Source: Alsobacter soli (GTDB lineage Bacteria; Pseudomonadota; Alphaproteobacteria; Rhizobiales; Beijerinckiaceae). From it: a DNA stretch of 64,000 nucleotides. A program made the translations under genes and the position numbers. Below the pieces are notes generated by a model that saw nothing but the letters and a program-made list of their open reading frames with translations, did not search any database and was not told where the DNA came from. The stretch's first letter is position 1. Each line of letters starts with the position of its first letter. The stretch spans positions 1 to 64,000 of the forward strand of contig NZ_PVZS01000024.1 of NCBI RefSeq assembly GCF_003004785.1, read 5' to 3'. Shown here one piece after another: positions 38,168 to 46,648 of this stretch.

Positions 38168-39370
38168 ATGAAGATCGAACGGCTGCGCGCCTTCATGTCG
38201 CGCGACAAGGACCGGCCGCGCGTCGTGGTCGCCATCGATACCGACGACGGCCTGACCGGCTGGGGCGAGTGCTACAACCACGGCCCCGACAAGGCGCTGC
38301 CGCCGCTGCTCGAATACCTGATGGACTTCATCCGCGGCGAGGACCCGACGCGCATCGAGTTCCTGATCATGAAGCTCATGCAGCAGGCCCGCTTCCCCCC
38401 GGGGGCGCTGGGCCTGGCCGCGATCTCCGCCATCGACCACTGCCTGTGGGACATCTCCGCCAAGGCGCTGGGCGTCCCCGTCTACAGGCTCCTGGGCGGC
38501 GCCGCCCGCGACCGGGTGCGCGTCTACGCCGGCGTGTACACCGCGCCGGACCCGGGCGCCGCGCGCGAGCAGTTCGACGCCCTGAACGAGGGCTGGGGCC
38601 TGACGGCGTTCAAGCTCAGCCCCTATCGCATCGACATCCACCGCCACCGGTGGGGCGAGGTGGTGCGCACCAGCGCCGAGTACTTCCGCCAGGTGCGCGA
38701 AACGGTGCGCACCGACTACGAGATCGCCTTCGACGCCCACGCCAAGATCTTCGAGATCCAGCAGGCGATCCAGCTCGGCAATGCGCTGGCGCCCTACGAT
38801 CCTCTCTTTTTCGAGGAGCCGATCCGGCCGGAGAACTTCGAGGCCTGGGCCGAGCTGAAGCGCGGCCTCGCCTGCACGCTCGCCACCGGCGAGAGCCTCT
38901 ACAGCCGCTTCGAGTTCCTGCGCCTCCTGCAGGTGCGCGGCTGCGACATCATCCAGCCGGATGTATGCGTGGTCGGGGGCCTGCTCGAGATGCGCAAGAT
39001 CGCCGCCCTGGCCGAGGCGCATTACGTCACCGTTGCGCCGCACAACCCCATGGGACCGCTGGCGACAGCCGTGAGCCTCCATTTCTGCGCCGCGCAGCCC
39101 AACTTCCGCATCCTGGAATACCGGCTTCCGCAGGGGCCGGGCTACGTCTTCGGAACCGGCCAGGACGAAAAGCCCTCGGAGGAGCAGCGCCTGCAGGGCG
39201 CCTGGTACGTGAAGGATCCGTACCTGCCCAGGGACGGCTACCTCGAGTTGCGGCCCGACCGCCCGGGCTGGGGCGTCGAGATCAACGAGGAGATCCTGGG
39301 CACGGAGGACTACGTGAACTGGACGCGCAAGGTGCCCATCCGGCCGGATGGCTCGACGGGCTATGTCTGA
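38168..39370 (+). CDS. Enolase-superfamily acid-sugar dehydratase (galactonate/mannonate dehydratase type)
   Basis: A 400-residue mandelate-racemase-subgroup enzyme. Metal ligands and bases can be placed in FDAHAKI (Asp and general-acid His), FEEPI (Glu), ATGESLYS (Glu) and VAPHNPMGPLAT (His), the DgoD/ManD arrangement that dehydrates aldonic acids to 2-keto-3-deoxy sugar acids with Mg2+. The start at 38168 has GGAGGA upstream; longer frames lack homology. Which epimer is used cannot be said. It diverges from the PBP gene and overlaps a small minus-strand gene by ten bases at its end. Confidence 0.9.
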   Translation: MKIERLRAFMSRDKDRPRVVVAIDTDDGLTGWGECYNHGPDKALPPLLEYLMDFIRGEDPTRIEFLIMKLMQQARFPPGALGLAAISAIDHCLWDISAKALGVPVYRLLGGAARDRVRVYAGVYTAPDPGAAREQFDALNEGWGLTAFKLSPYRIDIHRHRWGEVVRTSAEYFRQVRETVRTDYEIAFDAHAKIFEIQQAIQLGNALAPYDPLFFEEPIRPENFEAWAELKRGLACTLATGESLYSRFEFLRLLQVRGCDIIQPDVCVVGGLLEMRKIAALAEAHYVTVAPHNPMGPLATAVSLHFCAAQPNFRILEYRLPQGPGYVFGTGQDEKPSEEQRLQGAWYVKDPYLPRDGYLELRPDRPGWGVEINEEILGTEDYVNWTRKVPIRPDGSTGYV

Positions 39371-39630
39371 GCCGGGCGGTTGCGCGCAGGGCGGGCCCTG
39401 TCGTGGCCGGCCGGCGGGAAGGCGTTGGGCGCAAGCGGGAGGTGACGCTCGACGAGACGGTCCAGGGCGTTGTTGACCCGCTCGGCCTTTTGTTCGAGGT
39501 CCAGCGACCGCCAGTCCCGGCGGCCAACGCTTACGCCGTAGGCGGCCAGCCGCGCGCTGAGGAGATCCAGCATGGCCTCGCCCAAGAGGTCTGTGTCCCG
39601 CGCTGCCGCTATGTCGTCCGCCAACCGCAT
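39361..39630 (-). CDS. Small hypothetical protein
   Basis: An 89-residue soluble, mostly helical protein of unknown function. No signal peptide or membrane segment. Its C-terminus is Pro/Arg/Ala-rich (PPAGHDRARPARN). A strong GGGAGGGAGA ribosome-binding site precedes the ATG, which supports expression. Its last ten bases overlap the convergent dehydratase gene. I do not recognise a family. Confidence 0.55.
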   Translation of the reverse strand: MRLADDIAAARDTDLLGEAMLDLLSARLAAYGVSVGRRDWRSLDLEQKAERVNNALDRLVERHLPLAPNAFPPAGHDRARPARNRPAQT

Positions 39631-39819
39631 GTCCGTCTCCCTCCCTTCGAGGCAAATTGCGAGATGGCGAAGAATTCATCAATTCGAAGAGATGCCTATT
39701 TAGAATTGCGATGGGGCCCGGGCGCAACCAAGCATCCGCGATATGCAGAGCCTTCGCTTGAAGGGAATGTTCGTTTGCGCACAATGGGCGGCAGGGGGGC
39801 TTCGCGAATGGAGACGCCA

Positions 39820-40005
39820 ATGCCATCCAGCAACCTGGTCAACGCGCTGCTTCAACGCCACCGCGAGTTGGATTACGAGATCAGGGCCTTGTCCACGCGC
39901 CCCGGGGTGGACGCGAGCGATCTCCGGCTCCTGAAGATCAAGAAGCTGCACTTGAAGGAAAAGATCGAGCAGCTGCAGGCCGGGTCGGGCGCAACGGCTC
40001 ATTGA
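39820..40005 (+). CDS. YdcH-family (DUF465) small protein
   Basis: A 61-residue helical protein. The C-terminal KIKKLHLKEKIEQLQ is the hallmark of the YdcH/DUF465 family, whose members are small coiled-coil proteins of unknown function common in alphaproteobacteria. The ATG at 39820 gives the usual length; one at 39808 would add four residues. It is divergent from the 89-residue protein gene, the two sharing a comparatively AT-rich 190-base gap. Confidence 0.72.
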   Translation: MPSSNLVNALLQRHRELDYEIRALSTRPGVDASDLRLLKIKKLHLKEKIEQLQAGSGATAH

Positions 40006-40116
40006 GCCGCGCCGGCGTGGCGAAGGCGGAGCGCGGGGCTACCCGCGGATCCGCCTCCCCGGCGGCGCTTCGGGCGTCCGATGGCCGGCCCACCGCTTCT
40101 ACGCAACGGAGCGGCG

Positions 40117-40299
40117 TCAGTCGGTCGCGGGGGAACTCGCCTGATAGTCCTGTGCGCCGGCGTCGCCTTCCGTCTGCATGGGCGAGATCCAGAACAGCGC
40201 GCCCGAGAGCAGGACAGCCAGCATCCCGAGCGCAACCCATTTGATGGCCGTTTCGAGCAGGGCTGCGTGCCTGTCGGGGGCCGAAATGCGGTGAGCCAT
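40117..40299 (-). CDS. Small single-pass membrane protein
   Basis: A 60-residue protein with one hydrophobic helix (about residues 19-38, IKWVALGMLAVLLSGALFWI) and an acidic, Ser/Pro-ending tail likely outside the membrane. AGGAGG precedes the ATG by four bases. It starts 15 bases after the stop of the other small membrane protein gene, so the two form an operon. I do not recognise a family. Confidence 0.65.
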   Translation of the reverse strand: MAHRISAPDRHAALLETAIKWVALGMLAVLLSGALFWISPMQTEGDAGAQDYQASSPATD

Positions 40300-40314
40300 C
40301 TGCGCCTCCTTCGG

Positions 40315-40644
40315 TCACGGGCAGGAATTGAAGGTGTGGCAGGTCACGTTCGTGACCTGTTTCATGAAGCCGGGCAAGGAAGCCTCCGTCGAGGCCCCGG
40401 CCGCCCTCCGGGTGTCCGCCTCGCTTCTCGGCGGGGATGTCAGCATCACCGTCCAGAACATCGCGGCCGCGACCAGGAAGGCTGTCGTCCCCATGGCGAT
40501 GCCGCGCTTGGTGATGGGGGACAGCGAGCCGATGAAGCGCAGCGTGTGCCCCATGGCCTGTTCGCGGTCGCGCTTCGCGGAATCGATAATCGCGTCGAAG
40601 TCGATGTCGGGCTGCCGGCGAGTATTGGAATCGAATCGAGCCAT
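40315..40644 (-). CDS. Small membrane protein with C-terminal Cys pair
   Basis: A 109-residue protein. A polar N-terminal half (MARFDSNTRRQPDIDFDAII) precedes one membrane helix (about 55-75, IAMGTTAFLVAAAMFWTVML) and an outer tail ending VTCHTFNSCP. The two cysteines, six residues apart, could form a disulfide or bind a metal outside the membrane. A GGAG site precedes the ATG at 40644; earlier in-frame starts lack one. It is the first gene of a two-gene operon of small membrane proteins. Function unknown. Confidence 0.62.
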   Translation of the reverse strand: MARFDSNTRRQPDIDFDAIIDSAKRDREQAMGHTLRFIGSLSPITKRGIAMGTTAFLVAAAMFWTVMLTSPPRSEADTRRAAGASTEASLPGFMKQVTNVTCHTFNSCP

Positions 40645-41027
40645 AGCATTGCTCCTACCGTGCTGGTGGACGCGCTTACTCGAGATTTCGATTGCTTCGG
40701 ATTTTTGAGGAGAATTCTGACACAGTCGCAACAAGCGGCATGTGAAGACGGACACACTTGTCCAAAACCACGATACTCGGGTTCCTGCCGGCGACCATTA
40801 GGTCTGGCGTGCTACACCGGATCAGAACATCTGGGGCCTGTCCCCGGTGTCCTCAGGAGAAACAGGCCGGGCTTCGCCAAGCGGGCGCCGACACGCGATC
40901 CCGGCCGGCCCGACGCTGTGGTGTTCGCCGTCATGCCCGGGCTTTTCCCGAGCTTCCACGCGTCGCCGGCGGCCCGGATCGCGATGGACCGCACTCTCCC
41001 ACGCACGAAGCGCTGCCGCGCTGGACC
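40645..41027. other. 383-base gap with leader region and a degenerate repeat
   Basis: No gene supported. The left part must hold the promoter of the small membrane-protein operon, though I saw no convincing consensus. At 40927-40963 lies a decayed family C palindrome (GTCATGCCCGGGC...CCCGAGC-TTCCACG), a type also present at 43402. Confidence 0.5.
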
Positions 41028-42824
41028 CTAGCTCTCGCCCAACCCGACGGTGATCTCGCAGCGCACGCCGGTTTCCGGATAGGCGATCTCGACGCGCCCC
41101 CCGAGGTCTCGGGCCAGGCTTCTCTGCAGCAGCACCGAGCCGAACCCCTGGCGGGTGGGCGGGGTCACGGGTGGGCCGCCCTGTTCGGTCCAGGTCAGGG
41201 TCAGCAGCCCGCCCTCGACGCTCCAGCCGATGTCCACCCGGCCCTCTTCGTTCGAAAGCGCGCCGTACTTGATGGCGTTCACGATGAGCTCGTGCAGCAC
41301 CATGCTGAGCGGCGTGGTCAGCCGCCCCGGCGTGAAGACGTCCGGGCCGGAGCGCTGCACGCGCGCCTGGATGTCGGGGCCGAAGGACAGCGTGGCCTCG
41401 TCAACAATGCGGCGCAGCGGCGACCGCTCCGCCCCGCCGGCGAACAGCAGGTCGTGCGCCTTGGCGAGCGCCGAGAGCCGGCCGGCCAGGGCCTGCCTCG
41501 CCGTCGGCAGGTCCGCGGAGCGGCGCAGGGTGATGTCCGCGATCGACTGGACGACGGCCAGGATGTTCTTGACCCTGTGGGTCAGCTCGGCGGTCAGGAT
41601 CTGCTGACGCTCCTCCGCCTGCCGCCGCTCGGTGACGTCGATCACCACGCCGACCACGCGCCGGGGTTGGCCCGCGTCGTCGAGCACGATCTCGGCCCGC
41701 ATCATCAGCCAACGCTCGGCGCCGTCGGCCCGTCCGTAGCGATACTCGACCTCGAAGAACCGCTCGCCCCGTTCCAGCGCTTCGCGCCCGGCGGCTTGCA
41801 CCCGCTCCTCTTCGCCAGGGGGATAGCCGGCCCGCATCTGCTCGAAGCTGGGCCGTCGTGCGGGATCGAAGCCCAGCAGCCGGTAGAGTTCGGGCGACCC
41901 GATGATCTCCTGCCGCTGGACATCGTAGGACCACACAGCCATCCGGCCTGCGTCGATGGCGAGGCGCAGCCGCAACTCGCTCTCCAGCACCGCCAGGGCG
42001 GCGGCCTTGCTCGCCGTGATGTCCTGGATCGTGCCGATGTAGCGCTGGGGCCGGCCCACATGGTCGAAGATGGCCTCGCCGTGGGCTTGCAGCCAGCGCT
42101 CCTCGCCGTCGTTCAGGCGGCGGATCCTGAACTCGTAGGGCTCCTTGGCCCGGATCCCCGGGTCCAGCGCGCGCCGGGCCAGCTCCGTCGTGCGTCCGAG
42201 ATCCTCCGGGTGGGTGGCGTGGGACACCGCCTTGAGCGTGACCCTGTCGTCCGGGCCGAAGCCGTAGATCTCCTTGGCCTTCGGGGAATACATCATGGCG
42301 TCGGTGGCGAGGTCCCATTCCCACACGCCCAGGGCGCCGGCTGTCACCGCCACCTCCAGGCGAGCCAGCGCGGCCTGCAGGTCCTGCGAGATGCGCTGCT
42401 GCTTGTCGAGCAGGGCCGCGATCGTGGCCCGTTCCTCCCTGCTTCGCGCGAGCAGGCTCTGCATCCAGCGCACCGCCGCGATGATCCCGGCCGACGTGAG
42501 CCCGAAGATCACGATGCCGATGGCCGAGCCCGGGGACTTGCCCGTCCAGGCCCAGGCCGGGGGCATCCCGATGTACCAGGCGGACAATCCGCCCAGGAGG
42601 CAGGCGAGGGCGCCGGGCCATGGCCCCCCGACGATCGTGGCCAGGACCACCACCGGCATGAAGGTGCTGAAGGGGAATCCGTGGAAGACGTCGGCCAGCG
42701 CCACCCTGAGCCCTGCGGCCAGCGCCGCTCCTACGACGGCGATCGCAAACCCGACCCATGTGCGGCCAAGGCGACCGTCAACCTCGGCTGTGCCCTGGCG
42801 ATCCTTCAAGAACGCTTCTCCCAT
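41028..42824 (-). CDS. HWE-family PAS sensor histidine kinase
   Basis: A 598-residue membrane-bound kinase. The N-terminus has about four hydrophobic segments (residues 25-120). Two PAS/PAC sensor modules follow (about 145-270, ending RYIGTIQDITASK; about 275-395, ending VVGVVIDVTERR). The HWE dimerisation/phosphoacceptor segment ELTHRVKNILAVVQSIAD places the phospho-histidine near residue 414. The ATPase domain contains HELIVNAIKYGALS (N box) and QGFGSVLLQRSLARDLGG. HWE kinases in this order often act in light or general stress signalling. No response regulator is adjacent, so its partner is unknown. It diverges from the PsiF-like gene. Confidence 0.9.
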   Translation of the reverse strand: MGEAFLKDRQGTAEVDGRLGRTWVGFAIAVVGAALAAGLRVALADVFHGFPFSTFMPVVVLATIVGGPWPGALACLLGGLSAWYIGMPPAWAWTGKSPGSAIGIVIFGLTSAGIIAAVRWMQSLLARSREERATIAALLDKQQRISQDLQAALARLEVAVTAGALGVWEWDLATDAMMYSPKAKEIYGFGPDDRVTLKAVSHATHPEDLGRTTELARRALDPGIRAKEPYEFRIRRLNDGEERWLQAHGEAIFDHVGRPQRYIGTIQDITASKAAALAVLESELRLRLAIDAGRMAVWSYDVQRQEIIGSPELYRLLGFDPARRPSFEQMRAGYPPGEEERVQAAGREALERGERFFEVEYRYGRADGAERWLMMRAEIVLDDAGQPRRVVGVVIDVTERRQAEERQQILTAELTHRVKNILAVVQSIADITLRRSADLPTARQALAGRLSALAKAHDLLFAGGAERSPLRRIVDEATLSFGPDIQARVQRSGPDVFTPGRLTTPLSMVLHELIVNAIKYGALSNEEGRVDIGWSVEGGLLTLTWTEQGGPPVTPPTRQGFGSVLLQRSLARDLGGRVEIAYPETGVRCEITVGLGES

Positions 42825-43040
42825 TGACGCCAGCTTGGACGAGGCAGGAGGCTCTCGGCAACCCGATGGCTACCACGGGGAGGCGGGGAAGGGGCTTCGT
42901 ACGTTATCGGACTTGCCCGGTGAAAACGGCACGACCGCCCCCCGCCCAAAGAGCGCAGGGGGCGGGACTTGTCGTGGAGGCGGAAGCGGGGCCATGCTGC
43001 GCAGGGCGCGATTCCGTGCGCGCCGGAGAGGGAGACCAAC

Positions 43041-43289
43041 ATGCGCAGTATCGCATTGGCCGCGGCGCTCGTCGTCGCGATGGGGGGCAGCGCCTTCGCG
43101 CAGGCCGCCTCGTGCAAGGCTCAGGCGACCGAAAAGAAGCTCGCGGGCGCCGCCCTGAACAGCTTCATGAAGAAGTGCCAGACGGACGCCGCCAAGACCT
43201 GCGACACCTCCGCGTCCGAGAAGAAGCTCTCCGGCGCCGCCAAGACGAGCTTCACCAAGAAATGCGTCACCGACGCGGTGGGAACCTAG
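43041..43289 (+). CDS. PsiF-repeat periplasmic protein
   Basis: An 82-residue exported protein. The signal peptide (MRSIALAAALVVAMGGSAFA) is followed by two PsiF repeats, residues 25-46 and 54-75, each with a cysteine at both ends and the core EKKL-G-A---F-KKC. The cysteines probably form intra-repeat disulfides. E. coli PsiF is phosphate-starvation inducible, but its role is unknown. The start at 43041 has GGGAGA upstream. No Pho box was seen upstream. Confidence 0.85.
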   Translation: MRSIALAAALVVAMGGSAFAQAASCKAQATEKKLAGAALNSFMKKCQTDAAKTCDTSASEKKLSGAAKTSFTKKCVTDAVGT

Positions 43290-43303
43290 GCCCGAAGTCA
43301 CCT

Positions 43304-43560
43304 CCGTCGTTGCGAGGAGCGCCGCGACGAAGCAACCCATGGCCGGTGGCCAGGAGCTCCTTCGCGACTGTTTCATCAGTCCAAAGCGCCTCGCCATCCC
43401 GCCGTCATCCCCGGGCTTGTCCCGGGGATCCACGCCCTGCGCGGCGCCGTGGACGGCCGGGGCAAGCCCGGCCATGAGCAATCCTCGATCCGTCATTGCG
43501 AGCGAAGCGAAGCAATCCAGCGCCTCCGCCGCCCCTGCATTGCTTCGCCTTCGGCTCGCC
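43304..43560. repeat. Cluster of family A and family C repeats
   Basis: Three elements in a row: a single family A arm (43304-43340), a family C palindrome pair (43402-43475: GTCATCCCCGGGC-TTGTCCCGGGG, then an inverted GGGGCAAGCCCGGCCATG), and a family A pair (43491-43560). They fill the gap between the convergent PsiF-like and HtrA-like genes. Confidence 0.75.
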
Positions 43561-43584
43561 GCTCGGCCTAGCGTCGCCCGAACC

Positions 43585-44556
43585 CTAATGCAGGCGCGCC
43601 GCTTTCAGGTAGCGGTTGCGGTCGGCGGACGTGAGCGTGACGTCGAAGACGTCGCCCTCCCGGTCCAGGGTCAGGGGGACGTCGACGCCTGCCGGGCCCA
43701 ACGCCCAGATGCGCCGGAAGAAGGCCGCGAGGTCGCTCACGGGCTTGCCGGCCACGGCCAGCACGGCGTCGCCTTCGCGCAGTCCGGCGCGCCGGGCCGG
43801 GCCGTCCCCCGCCACGCCGAGCAGGACGATCCGGTCATCCGTCTCGGCGGCGTAGAGGCCGAGCCAGGGCCGGGGCGGGCCCGAGGGGCGTCCCAGCTTC
43901 AGCATGTCGTCCAGGATCGGGGGCAGCAATTCGATCGGCACGATCATGTTGAGCGGCGCCACGCGCCCGCGGCCGATCGGATGCTGCACCTGCAGCGATC
44001 CGATTCCGAGCAGTTCGCCTTCCGAGCCGATCATGGCGGCGCCGCCCCAGTGCGGGTGGGCGGGCGAGGTGAAGAACGCCTTGTCCAGGACGTACTCCCA
44101 GTAGCCGGCGAATTCCTGATGGCCGACTACGTGGGCCGCCACCGCCTTGGTGCGCCCGCCCGCGCCGGCCACCACGACCCGGTCGCCGGTCTCGACCTTG
44201 CGCGAGTCGCCGAGCGGCATGGCCGGCGCGTTGAGCCGCCCCAGCGCCTGCACCAGCCCGAAGCCGGTGGTCTGGTCGTAGGCCACCACATGCCCGGGGA
44301 CGACCCGGCCGGCGTTCGAGGTGAGCCACACCTCCTGCGCTTCGGTCACGAGATAGCCGATGGTGAGCACGAGGCCGTCGTCCCGGATCACCACGCCGTT
44401 GCCGGCCCGCTCCGTTCCGAGCGTGTCGGCCGTGAAGGCCTCCTCGGGCACGCGCGCCGTGACGGCCACGACGCTCGACAGCGCCCGGTCGAGGTCATAC
44501 GCGAACTCGTGGGGTTCGGGCTGCTCGTCTGCAGGCACCTTCCAGTCGGTCGTCAT
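43585..44556 (-). CDS. HtrA-like S1C pseudoprotease with PDZ domain
   Basis: A 323-residue protein with a trypsin-like barrel (about 25-215) and a C-terminal PDZ domain (about 225-310, PWLGLYAAETDD...GPARRAGLREGDAVLAVAGK). No signal peptide or membrane helix, so it is probably cytoplasmic. All three catalytic positions look substituted: the histidine region reads VLTIGYLVTEA, the aspartate region DQTTGFGLV, and the serine loop PAHPHWGGAAM in place of GNSGGP. It therefore probably binds rather than cleaves. AGGAGG-like GAGGAGG precedes the ATG. Confidence 0.82.
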   Translation of the reverse strand: MTTDWKVPADEQPEPHEFAYDLDRALSSVVAVTARVPEEAFTADTLGTERAGNGVVIRDDGLVLTIGYLVTEAQEVWLTSNAGRVVPGHVVAYDQTTGFGLVQALGRLNAPAMPLGDSRKVETGDRVVVAGAGGRTKAVAAHVVGHQEFAGYWEYVLDKAFFTSPAHPHWGGAAMIGSEGELLGIGSLQVQHPIGRGRVAPLNMIVPIELLPPILDDMLKLGRPSGPPRPWLGLYAAETDDRIVLLGVAGDGPARRAGLREGDAVLAVAGKPVSDLAAFFRRIWALGPAGVDVPLTLDREGDVFDVTLTSADRNRYLKAARLH

Positions 44557-44653
44557 GGCTGTCCTCCTCGGCGCCTGGCCCCGCCTTCCCTACTATGCCG
44601 TATTTGGATCGCGGTTCCCGGACGGCGGCAAGTCCCACGCCTGCGTCCTGGCG

Positions 44654-45229
44654 TCACCGCTGCAGCGGGACGCCGCGGGCCGGGCGGCTCAGATAGGGCG
44701 ATCCCGCCAGCGCGAAGCGCCAGGGCGTCTCGACGCCCTTGGTGATCCCGATGCGCGGGCCGGCCAGCACGGGCGGGCGGCCATGCGCCGGCAGGAGGTG
44801 GAACGGGGGGCGCGTCAGCGGCAGGCCGTCGTGCTCGCGCGAAAGCCCGAGCGCCTGGCACAGGCGGCCGGGCCCGGCGCAGAGAAGGCGCGGATCCGCA
44901 AGGCCACGGCGCCCCTGCATGGCCGCAAGGCCCTGTGTCGGCTCCAGGGCCCGGACCAGAACCGCCTGGCCGGTGGGACCAGGCCCGCATACGATGTTGA
45001 AGCACCAGTGCACCCCGTAGCTGCGATACACATAGGCGTGGCCGGCGGGGCCGAACATGGCCGCGTTGCGGGGCGTCGGGCCCCGAAAGCTGTGGGAGGC
45101 GGGGTCCTCCTGGTCGTAGGCCTCCGTTTCCACGATCACGCCACCGACGCCGTGGAACAGGAGGGTCGCCCCGATGAGGTCGTGCGCCAGGGATGCGGCG
45201 TCCCGGGCGAAATAATCCGCTCCGATCAT
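44654..45229 (-). CDS. 3-methyladenine DNA glycosylase (AAG/MPG family)
   Basis: A 191-residue monofunctional glycosylase that removes alkylated purines from DNA. Typical segments are DLIGATLLF, VETEAYDQEDPASHSF (with the catalytic Glu), GHAYVYRSYGVHWCFNIVCG, AVLVRALEPTQG and CAGPGRLCQALGLS. The ATG at 45229 overlaps the stop of the upstream PEP-utilising gene by four bases, so the two are translationally coupled. aidB, another alkylation-response gene, lies divergently beyond it. Confidence 0.93.
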   Translation of the reverse strand: MIGADYFARDAASLAHDLIGATLLFHGVGGVIVETEAYDQEDPASHSFRGPTPRNAAMFGPAGHAYVYRSYGVHWCFNIVCGPGPTGQAVLVRALEPTQGLAAMQGRRGLADPRLLCAGPGRLCQALGLSREHDGLPLTRPPFHLLPAHGRPPVLAGPRIGITKGVETPWRFALAGSPYLSRPARGVPLQR

Positions 45230-46512
45230 GCGGCGGACAGGTCCACCGCGGCGATCGCCGCCTTGGTGGCCGCCAGCGCGGGGGCGGGCGCGCAGAACTC
45301 GCGCACGCCCAGGCGCAGCCAGGTGGGGATGAGTTCGGGCTCCACCGCGGCCGCGCCGCACAGGCTGACCGGCTTGCCGGCGGAGCGGGCGTGCTCCAGC
45401 ACCCGGCGGACGTGCTCCGCCACGGCCGGGTGACGCGCGGGCTCCGGGTCGCCGGCGTCGCGCGCCTGGCCCAGCACGGCGGCAGCGAGGTCGCCGAGCC
45501 CCACCGCGTAGGCGTCCACGGCGAACTCCGCGATCCGCTCCACGGCGGGACGCGTCTCCACCATCATGGCCAGGCGGGGCTGGCCGAAGCTGCGGCCGGC
45601 CTGCCGGAGCTCCGCGGCGGCCTGGTCGAGGAGGGCGCGCGCGCCCGCGAGCTGCTCGGGGCTCTCCAGCATGGGCAGCAGCACCGTAAGGTCGCCGAAG
45701 CACGCCGCCCGCAGCATCGCCCGCAGCTGCGTGCGGAACAGCTCCGGGTTGGCGAGCCCGAACGCGACCCCCCGCAGGCCCCCGTCCGCGACGCCCGGCA
45801 GCGCCTTGCCTGCGCCCGGGTCGACCGTGCGGATGGTGACCGGGCGCCCGCCCGCCCACTGCAGCAGGATGCGGTAGAGCGCGAGCTGGCCCTCCTCCCC
45901 GGGCGTGGACGCGCGCGTCATGAACATGGCCTCCGTGCGCACGAGCCCAATGCCGTCCGCATGCGCGGGGTCCACCGCGCGCAGCTGCGCGATCTCGTCC
46001 ACGGACAGGCTGACGCGCACGGGGACGCCGTCGGCCGTGCGCGCAGGCGCGGGCAGGAGCGCGGCGTCGCGCGCGCGTCGCGCCTCCCAGGCCGCGCGCC
46101 TCTCCGCGAAGGCGCGCAGCGCTTCCGCGTCCGGCGCGGGCGTGAGCTCGCCCGCGACCCCGTCCAGGAGCGCGTCGCCCGCGAGCGCGCCCAGGCGCTC
46201 GCCCAGCGCGATCACGAGCGGCCACCCGCGCTCCTGCGCCATCACGGCCACGTGCCCGCTCGCGCGCCCGCGCGCGAGGGCGAGCCCCGCGGGCGCCCGC
46301 GCGTCGAGCGCGACCACCTCCGCGGGCGTGAGGTCGCCCGCGGCTACGATCGCGCCCGCGGGCGCGTCGCGCACCCGCGCCGGGTTCACCTCCCCGTCCG
46401 CGTCCGCCTCCGGGAGCGCGTACAGGGGCCCGCACGCGAAGCCGGGCGAAACCGCGCGCCCGCGCAGGACCGCGCCGGGCGTAGGAGGCGGATGCGTGAC
46501 GTCGGCAGGCAT
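45226..46512 (-). CDS. PtsI-like PEP-utilising protein without HPr-binding domain
   Basis: A 428-residue protein resembling the C-terminal two thirds of PTS enzyme I. The swivelling domain keeps a histidine in RASGHVAVMAQERGWPLVI. The PEP-binding barrel has DGIGLVRTEAMFM, TIRTVDPGAGKALPG, NPELFRTQLRAMLRAA, MMVETRPAVERI and the catalytic cysteine in PVSLCGAAA. The HPr-binding EIN helices are missing. The usual GTND segment reads VGLGDLAAAV, so chemistry may differ. The start at 46512 is tentative; an ATG at 46584 would add 24 residues, and neither has a good ribosome-binding site. It overlaps the 3-methyladenine glycosylase gene by four bases. Confidence 0.8.
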   Translation of the reverse strand: MPADVTHPPPTPGAVLRGRAVSPGFACGPLYALPEADADGEVNPARVRDAPAGAIVAAGDLTPAEVVALDARAPAGLALARGRASGHVAVMAQERGWPLVIALGERLGALAGDALLDGVAGELTPAPDAEALRAFAERRAAWEARRARDAALLPAPARTADGVPVRVSLSVDEIAQLRAVDPAHADGIGLVRTEAMFMTRASTPGEEGQLALYRILLQWAGGRPVTIRTVDPGAGKALPGVADGGLRGVAFGLANPELFRTQLRAMLRAACFGDLTVLLPMLESPEQLAGARALLDQAAAELRQAGRSFGQPRLAMMVETRPAVERIAEFAVDAYAVGLGDLAAAVLGQARDAGDPEPARHPAVAEHVRRVLEHARSAGKPVSLCGAAAVEPELIPTWLRLGVREFCAPAPALAATKAAIAAVDLSAA

Positions 46513-46648
46513 GCGGGCCCAGCGTACGGGTTCGCGCGCGGATGCGCGAGCCTTTCCGGCGCCGAAGCGAGCGTGAGCGGCCATGCGCGAACAGGTTGCA
46601 GCGTGCAGGCGGCCCCGGAATGCGCCAGACTGCCCCCGGGAGGCGCCC

